Assembly (NCBI GenBank): GCA_944385195.1
Contig: CALWWH010000102.1
Location: forward strand, 1-9,721
Direction: 5' to 3'
Length of the DNA: 9,721 bases
From: an uncultured Oscillospiraceae bacterium
GTDB lineage: Bacteria > Bacillota > Clostridia > Oscillospirales > Oscillospiraceae
Shown: positions 1 to 7,294 of the stretch, one piece after another
How positions within the stretch are numbered: the stretch's first letter is position 1
Layout: each line of letters starts with the position of its first letter
Position numbers and translations under genes: made by a program
Notes under the pieces: generated by a model
The model's input: only the letters and a program-made list of their open reading frames with translations
Databases searched by the model: none
Told to the model about the DNA's origin: nothing

Positions 1-893
1 CCATGGCTTTGCAGGCATTGAGTCCCTACCAGTCCCGTGCAGACGTGCAGGCTGCCGTCGCCAGTGCCCTTGCGCGCCTGTCCTCCACCCAGAAGGCCTC
101 CGGCGGCTACGCCGCCTACGGAGTAGAGAACTGCGAGAGCACCGCCCAAGTGATTTTGGCGTTATGTCAACTCGGCATTGACCTCAATGACTCCCGCTTT
201 GTCAAGAGCGGCAAGACCACTCTGGAGGCGCTGCAAAGCTATCGTCTGGCAGATGACAGCTACTCTCATCTGGCCGGTGGCGCCACCTCGGAGATGGCTA
301 CCTATCAGGCCGCCATGGCGCTGATCTCACTGGCGCTGCGCCAGGCGGGGCAGCCTGGCATTTACGCCATGTCTCCGACGTTCTCTGACCTGAGCGGTCA
401 CTGGGCCGCAGGCAATGTCCAGGATGCGGTCAACAAAGGAATCTTTGTCAAAGCTGACGGAAGCCTTGGCTGCTTCCGCCCCGATGTTGCCATGACCCGC
501 AGCAACGTGATTAAAGCCATCTGGCGAATGCACGGCGCACCGGAGGTGGATACCTCCAAAGCTGAAACCGGCTGGAAGTCCTATCCCCACATGGTCTGGG
601 CGCTGCAGGAGGGCATCATCGACAGCTTCGATCCCAATGGCAGTCTGACCCGCGCCCAGCTGGCCACCATGCTCTGGCGTATGAGCGGTGAACCCAGTGC
701 CACAGCCGCTTCCAAATCTGCTTATCAGCTTTCCGATCTAGCTGCTACGCCGGCCTGGGCGGATACCGCCATGGGCTGGGCCTTAAAGACCGGCCTTATC
801 GAGGGCAGCGACGGCAAGTTAGCGCCCAACGACAATATTACCCGCGCGCAGGCAGCGACGCTGCTGCTGCGCTACCTGGAGGAGATCTCATGA
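1..893 (+). CDS. Surface protein, C-terminal part: terpenoid-cyclase-like alpha/alpha repeats plus three SLH domains (5' partial)
   Basis: The first in-frame ATG (base 3) sits at the window edge and opens inside a repeat, so the gene almost certainly begins upstream. Residues about 1-118 are prenyltransferase/squalene-cyclase-type alpha/alpha repeats, with repeat-like pieces such as LQALSPYQS, ESTAQVILAL and MATYQAAMALISLAL. Residues about 127-294 are three SLH repeats: one opens with FSDLSGHW, and the TRAQ-type signature appears as TRSN in the first copy and TRAQ in the second and third. SLH repeats bind secondary cell-wall polymer, so the protein should be displayed on the cell wall. The alpha/alpha fold is the fold of the large domain of intrinsic factor and transcobalamin, and the next gene carries the matching small domain. 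A ligand-capture role is therefore inferred; no binding residue can be proven here. The stop overlaps the next start (ATGA). Confidence 0.85.
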   Translation, partial: MALQALSPYQSRADVQAAVASALARLSSTQKASGGYAAYGVENCESTAQVILALCQLGIDLNDSRFVKSGKTTLEALQSYRLADDSYSHLAGGATSEMATYQAAMALISLALRQAGQPGIYAMSPTFSDLSGHWAAGNVQDAVNKGIFVKADGSLGCFRPDVAMTRSNVIKAIWRMHGAPEVDTSKAETGWKSYPHMVWALQEGIIDSFDPNGSLTRAQLATMLWRMSGEPSATAASKSAYQLSDLAATPAWADTAMGWALKTGLIEGSDGKLAPNDNITRAQAATLLLRYLEEIS

Positions 894-1438
894 TGCGGCG
901 TATTGTCCCCATTCTCCTGCTCCTGGTCTTGCTCTGCGGCTGCGCTGTGACGATCTCCGATGTGGGCGTTATCGGCGGGCCTGACGGCCCGACAAGCACC
1001 ATTTCGACGGATTCTACAACGCAAAGCTCTACCTGCACCATCAGCATTCGCTGCGACACCCTGCTGGATCACATGGACAGCCTCTCCATGGGCACCGCCT
1101 CCCTGGTACCGGAGGACGGATGTCTGCTGGCAGAGACTCTCATAGAGCTGCAGCCCGGAGACAGCGTCTTTGATGTACTTCAGCGCGCTACCGAACGCAA
1201 CGACATCCAACTGGAGTTCTCCACCTCGCCCCTTTATGACAGCAAGTACATTGAGGGCATCGGCAACCTCTATGAAATGGACGCTGGCCCTCTCTCCGGC
1301 TGGACTTATAGCGTAAACGGCGTTTTCCCCGGCTATGGAACCAGCCAGTACACCGTCAGCGCAGGCGATGTGATTGAGTTTCTTTACACCTGTGACCTTG
1401 GCGCGGACGTGGGCAACCCCGCCGGTGCGCTCCAGTGA
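890..1438 (+). CDS. DUF4430 (transcobalamin-like C-terminal domain) lipoprotein
   Basis: This is a 182-residue protein. Residues 1-18 form a short lipoprotein signal: MMRR, a Leu-rich core, then a lipobox ending L-C-G-C, giving lipidation at Cys18. A Ser/Thr-rich linker (about 35-48) precedes a DUF4430 domain (about 83-175), recognised by GDSVFDVLQ, YIEGIGNLYE, SGWTYSVNG and AGDVIEFLYTCDLG. DUF4430 is related to the small beta domain of intrinsic factor/transcobalamin that closes over cobalamin, so corrinoid binding at the membrane surface is the likely role. The GGAGGA site at 878-884 supports the ATG at 890, and the gene overlaps both neighbours by 4 bases, implying translational coupling. 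Oddity: residues 24-38, just after the lipobox, resemble the GGADGPTS-type motif of sodium-pumping decarboxylase beta subunits. Family assignment is firm; the ligand is inferred. Confidence 0.88.
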   Translation: MMRRIVPILLLLVLLCGCAVTISDVGVIGGPDGPTSTISTDSTTQSSTCTISIRCDTLLDHMDSLSMGTASLVPEDGCLLAETLIELQPGDSVFDVLQRATERNDIQLEFSTSPLYDSKYIEGIGNLYEMDAGPLSGWTYSVNGVFPGYGTSQYTVSAGDVIEFLYTCDLGADVGNPAGALQ

Positions 1439-2316
1439 AGCGCACCCTGCAGGGATACCATCCGGCGGTGACGTTTTGCTACTGGGTGCTGGTGATGGTC
1501 CTGTCGATGTTTCTCATGCAGCCGGTCTGTCTGGGGATCTCCCTCCTCAGCGGCGCCGGCTGCGCCGCCGGCATCGGCGGCAAACGAAATCTGAGGCTTC
1601 AGCTGAGGCTGATGCTGCCGCTAATCCTTCTGACAGCGTTGTTTAACCCGCTCTTTAACCACCAGGGAGTCACCATTCTGACGCGGTTTCCCAACGGGAA
1701 CCCCTTAACCCTCGAATCCATCTGGTACGGCCTAGCCGCCGGGGCGATGCTGGGGGCGATGATCTGCTGGTTTCTCTGCCTAAGCGGCATTGAGACTGCC
1801 GACCGACTGACCTGCCTTTTTGGTCGGCTGGTCCCGGTGCTCTCGCTGCTTTTGTCGATGGTGCTGCGCTACGTGCCGCGGCTACGGCAGCAATTTTCTC
1901 TTGTCCACACTGCACGCATTGCCGCAGAGGGTACAGCCCATGGGCTTCTCCCCCGACTCAGGCAAGCCGGTGCAGAGCTTACCTCCATGATCGGCTGGTC
2001 TATGGAACACGCCATCCATACCGCCGATGCCATGAAAAGCCGCGGCTACGGTCTGCCTGGACGGACCGCTTTCACCCGCTATCCCGTCACAAGGCGGGAC
2101 ATATTTGCACTGCTGACCATGGGGCTGCTGGCAGCCGCCGTGGTCAGCGGCGCCCTCTGCGGCACATTGGCCTTCGAATACACGCCGGTGACCATCGGCG
2201 TCTGGACCCCCGCCACTGCGGCAACGCTGGCAGCCTATGCGCTGCTGTGTGCTCTGCCGCTGCTCGCCCATGGAAAGGAAGTGCTGCTGTGGCGCTCTTT
2301 ACAATCGAAGATCTGA
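1435..2316 (+). CDS. ecfT: ECF transporter transmembrane component T (EcfT/CbiQ family)
   Basis: This 293-residue integral membrane protein begins at GTG 1435, which overlaps the previous stop in a GTGA arrangement. Hydrophobic segments occur near residues 12-50, 57-68, 93-120 and 120-145, with two more at about 220-245 and 250-275. Family hallmarks are the two cytoplasmic coupling motifs: A-R-I at residues 160-162, and S-R-G at 202-204 within AMKSRGYG. These short Arg-containing motifs lie in the coupling helices that dock EcfT onto the two ATPases. The protein is the scaffold joining ATP hydrolysis to the substrate-binding S component. Its ATPase and S partners are encoded as one fused protein directly downstream, so this is a dedicated rather than shared ECF module. 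Length is normal for the family. Confidence 0.9.
   Translation: MKRTLQGYHPAVTFCYWVLVMVLSMFLMQPVCLGISLLSGAGCAAGIGGKRNLRLQLRLMLPLILLTALFNPLFNHQGVTILTRFPNGNPLTLESIWYGLAAGAMLGAMICWFLCLSGIETADRLTCLFGRLVPVLSLLLSMVLRYVPRLRQQFSLVHTARIAAEGTAHGLLPRLRQAGAELTSMIGWSMEHAIHTADAMKSRGYGLPGRTAFTRYPVTRRDIFALLTMGLLAAAVVSGALCGTLAFEYTPVTIGVWTPATAATLAAYALLCALPLLAHGKEVLLWRSLQSKI
2272..2281 (+). promoter_or_regulatory. Ribosome binding site that sets the start of the fused ECF gene
   Basis: The purine-rich GGAAAGGAAG lies 7-8 bases before GTG 2289. An in-frame ATG at 2247 would give 14 extra residues, but it lies deep inside ecfT. Starting at GTG 2289 puts the protein directly into the usual ABC opening (LFTIEDLSFTYP). 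The GTG is therefore preferred. Confidence 0.7.
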
Positions 2317-4925
2317 GCTTCACCTACCCCAGCGCGGCGGCGCCTGCCCTGTTGCATCTCAACCTCTCTGTGGAGCCCGGTGACTTTATTGTCGCCGCCG
2401 GCCCCTCTGGCTGCGGCAAGTCCACGCTGCTGCGGCAGCTCAAGCCTGCGCTCACGCCCCACGGCACACGCACAGGGCGCATTCTCTTCCGGAGCCAGCC
2501 GCTGGAGTCGCTGGAACCCCGGGTCCAGGCCTCGGAGATCGGTTTTGTACTCCAGCACGCCGACGACCAGATCGTCACGGACAAGGTCTGGCACGAGCTG
2601 GCCTTCGGTCTGGAGAGTTTGGGCGAACCGACGCCGGTCATCCGCCGCCGGGTGGCGGAGATGAGCAACTACTTCGGCATCACCGAATGGTTTGACAGAG
2701 ACGTGACCGCGCTGTCCGGCGGGCAGAAGCAGCTGCTAAACCTGGCCTCCGTCATGGTCATGCAGCCCAGCGTCCTGGTGCTGGACGAACCCACCAGCCA
2801 ACTGGACCCCATCGCCGCCAGCGACTTTCTCTCCACAGTGGCCAGACTCAACCGGGACCTGGGCACCACCGTCATTCTTGTTGAGCACCGCCTGGAGGAG
2901 GCCCTGCCGCTGTGCAGCAAGGTCTGGTTTCTAGACGAGGGAGCGCTGCTCTGCCAGGGCAGTCCAGCGGAGGTTGGGGCCATCCTGCGGGCGCAAAACC
3001 ACCGGATGTTTGAGGCCATGCCCACACCCATGCGCATCTGGGCCGCCGTCGAAAGCGACGAGACCTGCCCCATCACGGTCCGCGAGGGACGCGATTGGCT
3101 TGACCGCTTTCCCCGTCCGCTGCTCCCCGTCCCGCCGGAGCCTCCGGCGCAAACCCAGAAAACCCCCGTGGTGGAGCTCAAGAACGTCTGGTTTCGCTAC
3201 GAGCGGGAATCCGACGATGTCATCCGGGGGCTGAGTCTGAGCGCCTGCCCCGGCGAATTGCTCTGCATTCTAGGCGGCAATGGCGCGGGTAAGAGCACCA
3301 CGCTCAGCCTCCTCTCGGACCAGCGCAGGGCATGGCGCGGAGAGGTTCGAGTAGACGGCCGCGTCGCCGCTCTGCCCCAGGACCCCATGACGCTCTTTGC
3401 CAACAGCACCGTCTGTGCCGAGCTGGAGGAGATGCTCCCCCACCTGTCTGCGGCAGAGCGGAGAGAAAAGGCCATCGATATGGCCCGGCGCATGGGGCTC
3501 CTGCCTCTGCTCTACCGCCATCCCGGAGACCTCTCCGGCGGCGAGCAGCAGCGGACGGCGCTGGCAAAGGTTCTGCTGTCGAACCCGGATATCTTGCTTC
3601 TAGACGAGCCGACCAAGGGCCTTGACAGCGCCTGCAAGGCGCAGCTGCGGAGCATCCTGCGGCAATTACGAGACCGCGGCGTTGCCATTGTCATGGTCAG
3701 CCACGACGTAGAGTTCTGTGCTGAGAATGCCGACCGCTGCGCGCTCTTTTTCGACGGGAGCATTGCCGCCGAGGGCCGTCCCCGCGCCTTTTTTGCGGGC
3801 AACAGTTTCTACACCACCGCCGCCAACCGCATGGCGCGGCACCGCCTGCCGCAGGCCGTCACCCCGGCGGATGTCATCGCCGCCTGCGGCGGGGCTGCCG
3901 CTCCGCCTCCGGAGCCACACATTGATGACGGGCCCCCGCCCCCAGAGCCGGATCCTCCGGTGAAACTGCCTCTATGGCGCAGGATTCTCGCCGGCTTCTC
4001 CGCCGCCGTTATGCTGCTGAGCATGTTCTACGTCCTGCGCAGCTCCGACCTAACGAGCCTCGTGGCCACCGGCGACTTCGGCGGCGTGCTCAGCGACCTG
4101 TGGATCGACCTGGTGCTGGTGGCGTCGGTCTTTGTCCTGGCGCTGAGCATGAGCCACAAGGGCGTGACCCTGGAGGCCCCGCCGCCCATCCGCATCACGC
4201 GGCGGACCGTCCTGTCCCTGGCGGTCATTCTCATCGTCGTGCCGCTGACCATCTGGGCTGGGGTCCGCTTCGGCGGGGATCGGAAGTATTATCTGATCTC
4301 GATGCTGGTGATTGTCGAGACGATGCTGCCCTTTTTTCTGAGCTTTGAGGGCAGGAAGCCCATGGCGCGGGAGCTGGTCATCATCGCCGCCCTCAGCGCG
4401 CTGGGCGTTGTGTCCCGCACCGCCTTTGCCATGCTCCCGGCCTTCAAGCCCGTGTTGGCGCTGGTCATCCTGTCAGGCATTGCCTTTGGCAGCGAGACCG
4501 GCTTCCTGGTGGGCGCCATGAGCATGTTCGTATCCAACATGCTCTTCTCCCAGGGGCCGTGGACGCCCTGGCAGATGTTTTCCGCAGGACTCATCGGAGC
4601 CCTGGCAGGGCTTCTGTTCCGGGCCGGCGCCCTGCGCCGCAGCCGCGTGGCTGTGAGTCTGTTCGGCTTTCTCGCCGCAGTGGGCATCTACGGCCTGCTG
4701 ATGAACACAGCCAGCGTGGTCATGTACCAGTCCGTCATCACCTGGCCGATGCTGCTGACCTCTCTGGCGACGGGCCTGCCCTTCGACCTGGTCCACGGAA
4801 CGGCCAGTGCGCTGTTTTTGTGGCTCTTCGCGCATCCCGTTCTGCGCGTGCTGGCACGGGTGCGGACAAACTACGGCCTGATGGAAAGCGAAAGGAAACC
4901 GAAACATGAAACTACAGTGGTTTAA
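2289..4925 (+). CDS. Fused ECF transporter: two ATPase domains plus membrane S-component region (EcfA-EcfA'-EcfS)
   Basis: This is an 878-residue protein from GTG 2289. ATPase domain 1 (about 3-250) has Walker A GPSGCGKST at 38-46, signature LSGGQ at 142-146, Walker B ending DEP at 166-168, and a VEHR switch His. ATPase domain 2 (about 295-520) has GGNGAGKST at 329-337, LSGGE at 415-419, DEP at 439-441 and H472. Both sites look catalytically complete. A Pro-rich linker (about 537-558) leads into roughly four predicted membrane spans (560-690). An ECF S-type domain follows (about 692-870), with family-like features including FKPVLALVILSGIAFG and QGPWTPWQMFSAGLIG. ATPases and S component are normally separate proteins, so the fusion points to a dedicated transporter. 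The substrate cannot be read from the S domain; a corrinoid is inferred from the upstream DUF4430 gene. It overlaps ecfT by 28 bases. Confidence 0.9.
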   Translation: MALFTIEDLSFTYPSAAAPALLHLNLSVEPGDFIVAAGPSGCGKSTLLRQLKPALTPHGTRTGRILFRSQPLESLEPRVQASEIGFVLQHADDQIVTDKVWHELAFGLESLGEPTPVIRRRVAEMSNYFGITEWFDRDVTALSGGQKQLLNLASVMVMQPSVLVLDEPTSQLDPIAASDFLSTVARLNRDLGTTVILVEHRLEEALPLCSKVWFLDEGALLCQGSPAEVGAILRAQNHRMFEAMPTPMRIWAAVESDETCPITVREGRDWLDRFPRPLLPVPPEPPAQTQKTPVVELKNVWFRYERESDDVIRGLSLSACPGELLCILGGNGAGKSTTLSLLSDQRRAWRGEVRVDGRVAALPQDPMTLFANSTVCAELEEMLPHLSAAERREKAIDMARRMGLLPLLYRHPGDLSGGEQQRTALAKVLLSNPDILLLDEPTKGLDSACKAQLRSILRQLRDRGVAIVMVSHDVEFCAENADRCALFFDGSIAAEGRPRAFFAGNSFYTTAANRMARHRLPQAVTPADVIAACGGAAAPPPEPHIDDGPPPPEPDPPVKLPLWRRILAGFSAAVMLLSMFYVLRSSDLTSLVATGDFGGVLSDLWIDLVLVASVFVLALSMSHKGVTLEAPPPIRITRRTVLSLAVILIVVPLTIWAGVRFGGDRKYYLISMLVIVETMLPFFLSFEGRKPMARELVIIAALSALGVVSRTAFAMLPAFKPVLALVILSGIAFGSETGFLVGAMSMFVSNMLFSQGPWTPWQMFSAGLIGALAGLLFRAGALRRSRVAVSLFGFLAAVGIYGLLMNTASVVMYQSVITWPMLLTSLATGLPFDLVHGTASALFLWLFAHPVLRVLARVRTNYGLMESERKPKHETTVV

Positions 4926-5460
4926 GCACACCGACAACTGGCAGGACGTCAAGAACGCCACCATGAACACCATAGGCAAGACCACCGGGAAGTATCCGGA
5001 CGAGGACTGGAAGCTGCGACTGCTGCGCTCGGAGCACTCTCCCATTCGGAAGCTGGAATTCTCGTGGCGCTGGGAGGATCTCCCCTACTGGGTTTCTGTC
5101 CATTTTGTACGCCACAAAATCGGCATCGAACACTTTGTGAAAACCCAGCGCAGCGACCGCACGGGGATCGATCGCAGCGAGCTGTCTCAGAGCGCACTTG
5201 TAAACCATGAGTGCACCGCCAATGCCCAGGCGCTCATCACGATCAGCCGAAAGCGGCTCTGCGCCGCCGCCTCAGCCCAGACGAGGCAGGCCTGGCAGCT
5301 GGTCAAGGACGAGGTTCACAAGTGCGAGCCCGCACTGGCCCATTGCATGGTGCGCGAATGCGTCTACCGGGGATTCTGCCCGGAGATGTTTCCCTGTGGG
5401 TATGCCGACACGGCCGCCTTCCAAAGTGAACGCGCCGCCTACTGTTCTGACAAAATTTAA
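4906..5460 (+). CDS. Divergent ThyX-fold (FAD-dependent thymidylate synthase-like) protein with Cys-rich C-terminus
   Basis: This 184-residue protein starts at ATG 4906 behind AAAGGAAA (4891-4898) and overlaps the upstream gene by 20 bases. The order of elements follows ThyX: HSPIRKLEF resembles the HETPFEH region, RHK at 69-71 lies in the place of the RHR-X7-S signature, and NAQALITISRKRLC resembles the late helix of the family. Canonical ThyX makes dTMP with FAD and dUMP. Here the third signature Arg is Lys71, and the position eight residues on is Lys79 rather than Ser, followed by TQRSDR. ThyX proteins are usually about 210-250 residues, so this one is short. Eight Cys (103, 119, 140, 147, 152, 158, 164, 180) crowd the C-terminal half, which suggests metal or Fe-S binding or simply a conserved subfamily trait. 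The family link is fairly safe; thymidylate synthase activity is not. It may instead act on the imported cofactor. Confidence 0.72.
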   Translation: MKLQWFKHTDNWQDVKNATMNTIGKTTGKYPDEDWKLRLLRSEHSPIRKLEFSWRWEDLPYWVSVHFVRHKIGIEHFVKTQRSDRTGIDRSELSQSALVNHECTANAQALITISRKRLCAAASAQTRQAWQLVKDEVHKCEPALAHCMVRECVYRGFCPEMFPCGYADTAAFQSERAAYCSDKI

Positions 5461-5477
5461 GTAAAGAGGCGATTAAA

Positions 5478-6389
5478 ATGGCAAACAACACCCCTATTCC
5501 CTGCACAGTTCCTGCCGAGGAGGTCGCCCGTCTGAAGGGCCTCGGCTTTCTGCGGGACAAGCTGACAGCGGACTGCTTTAATGCCCGCATCATCACCCGC
5601 AACGGCAAAATCACCGCCGAGGAGGCTCGCACGCTGTCCGAGGCCGCGGCGCGCTTCGGCTCTGGCGAGATGGCCATGACCACCCGCCTGACCATAGAGC
5701 TGCAGCGCATCCCCTATGACCAGGTGGACGCGCTGATCGACTTCCTCTCTGCGCACGGTCTGGAGACCGGCGGCACCGGAGCGAAGGTTCGCCCCGTTGT
5801 CTCCTGCAAAGGTACTACCTGCCAGTACGGCCTGATCGACACTTTTGCCCTGTCTGAGGCCATCCATCAGCGCTTCTATGAGGGTTTCCATGACGTCAAG
5901 CTGCCGCACAAGTTCAAGATTGCCGTCGGCGGCTGCCCCAACAACTGCGTCAAGCCCGAGCTCAACGACCTGGGCGTCATCGGCGCCCGCCGGCCGGTCA
6001 TCGACCCGGACAAGTGCAAGGGCTGCAAGGTCTGCCAGGTGGTCAACGCCTGCCCCATCCACGTCCCCGTCGTCACCGACGGCCTCGTGGCCATCGACTC
6101 TGCCGCCTGCAACGACTGCGGCCGCTGCTTTGGCAAGTGCCCCTTTGGCGCGGTGAGTCACCCCGTGACCGGCTACCATGTGTACATCGGCGGCCGCTGG
6201 GGCAAGCGCACGGCCCGCGCCCTGCCGCTGGACGTCATTCTCAGCGACGAGGCGCAGGTCATGACCGTCATCGAGCGGACGATCTGCCTGTTCCGAGACC
6301 AGGGCATCGCCGGGGAGCGCTTTGCCGACACCATCGCCCGTCTGGGCTTTGAGACCGTGCAGGCGCAGCTGCTGGACGGCATCGTATGA
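5478..6389 (+). CDS. Nitrite/sulfite reductase-like siroheme protein with two [4Fe-4S] ferredoxin motifs
   Basis: This 303-residue protein begins at ATG 5478 behind AAAGAGG (5463-5469), 17 bases after the ThyX-like gene. Residues about 10-75 form the ferredoxin-like half-domain of sulfite/nitrite reductases. Cys110, Cys115, Cys153 and Cys157 make the siroheme/[4Fe-4S] site (C-X4-C, then GGCPNNC). A ferredoxin insert holds Cys180, 183, 186, 192 and Cys211, 214, 217, 221, enough for two more clusters. The architecture resembles the single-subunit Dsr-like or AsrC-like group. No AsrA, AsrB or DsrB partner is present in the window, so the electron donor is unknown. Sulfite reduction is the textbook function, but a lone gene placed between two importers could reduce another substrate. 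The stop overlaps the next start (ATGA). Family confidence is high; substrate confidence is low. Confidence 0.85.
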   Translation: MANNTPIPCTVPAEEVARLKGLGFLRDKLTADCFNARIITRNGKITAEEARTLSEAAARFGSGEMAMTTRLTIELQRIPYDQVDALIDFLSAHGLETGGTGAKVRPVVSCKGTTCQYGLIDTFALSEAIHQRFYEGFHDVKLPHKFKIAVGGCPNNCVKPELNDLGVIGARRPVIDPDKCKGCKVCQVVNACPIHVPVVTDGLVAIDSAACNDCGRCFGKCPFGAVSHPVTGYHVYIGGRWGKRTARALPLDVILSDEAQVMTVIERTICLFRDQGIAGERFADTIARLGFETVQAQLLDGIV

Positions 6390-7294
6390 AACGCGGCCTG
6401 TGCCTAATCTTGACCCTGTTTGTGCTCACCGGATGCGCCCCTGCGGCGCATCCGGTGTCTGGCTATGCCTTCACAGACGATGCCGGACAGCGCATAACGG
6501 TCCCGTACAAGCCCCAGAGGGTGGCAGTGCTGCTGTCCTCCTATGCCGAGGTCTGGCTTCTGGCGGGCGGAAGGGTTCAGATCACAGTCGGCGAGAGCGT
6601 TGAGCGGGGCTTTGCGGAGGATTCTGCCGTTCTGGTGGACGGCGGTGCGGGTAAATCCATCGACCTAGAGCGCCTGATTGCCGCGCAGCCGGACTTTGTG
6701 CTCTGCTCTGCGGACATAGAGGCCCAGCGCGACGCCGCCGAGGCGCTCAACGATATGGGGATTCCCGCCGCGCAAATGCGCGTAGAGTCCTTTGAGGACT
6801 ATCTGCGGCTGCTGGAACTGTGCACGACGCTGACGCAAAACGCCGAGGCGTACCAACAATACGGGGCTCAGCTTCAAGCGCAAATCAGCTCGATCCTCTC
6901 CCAGGCCCAGGACACCTCTCCGGAGATTCTCTTTCTGCGGGCTGGCTCCGGCTTTGCCAAGGCCAAAGGCAGTGCCGACCACTTTGCTGCACAGATGCTG
7001 CAGCAGCTGGGGGCGGTGAATCTGGCCGACGAGGCCCCAGTGCTGCTGGACGGGCTGAACATAGAGGCGATCCTCAAAGCGGACCCGGATCGAATTTTCA
7101 TCGCCATGATGGGGGATGAAGCAGCCGCGAGGGCCTATGTGGAGGAGCTGTTCACCCAGGAGGGGTGGTCGTCTCTGAGCGCTGTCCAGAGCGGAGCCTA
7201 CACCTTCCTGGACAAGGATCTGTTCCACTACAAGCCCAACGCCCGCTGGGCGGAGGCTTACGAAGTCCTGGAGGCGGCGCTTTATGGGCCGTGA
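6386..7294 (+). CDS. ABC importer substrate-binding lipoprotein (FecB/BtuF-like, periplasmic binding protein class III)
   Basis: This 302-residue protein has a short signal peptide (MKRGLCLILTLFVLTGC) whose lipobox LTGC gives lipidation at Cys17, so it is tethered outside the membrane. Residues about 27-295 match the two-lobed class with a long connecting helix that binds siderophores, heme or cobalamin. Recognisable parts are the opening DDAGQRITVPYKPQRVAVL, the pattern LERLIAAQPDFVL in lobe 1, NIEAILKADPDRIFI in lobe 2, and a tail ending with ARWAEAYEVLEAALYG. The permease and ATPase follow directly. Sequence alone does not separate cobalamin from iron-chelate or heme binders. Corrinoid is favoured only because of the DUF4430 lipoprotein in the same operon. 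The ATG overlaps the preceding stop by 4 bases. Confidence 0.88.
   Translation: MKRGLCLILTLFVLTGCAPAAHPVSGYAFTDDAGQRITVPYKPQRVAVLLSSYAEVWLLAGGRVQITVGESVERGFAEDSAVLVDGGAGKSIDLERLIAAQPDFVLCSADIEAQRDAAEALNDMGIPAAQMRVESFEDYLRLLELCTTLTQNAEAYQQYGAQLQAQISSILSQAQDTSPEILFLRAGSGFAKAKGSADHFAAQMLQQLGAVNLADEAPVLLDGLNIEAILKADPDRIFIAMMGDEAAARAYVEELFTQEGWSSLSAVQSGAYTFLDKDLFHYKPNARWAEAYEVLEAALYGP

Noticed and set aside
2247..2288. ATG at 2247 as the start of the fused ECF gene
   Set aside because: It would add 14 residues unlike an ABC domain, lies 70 bases inside ecfT, and lacks the good ribosome site that precedes GTG 2289.
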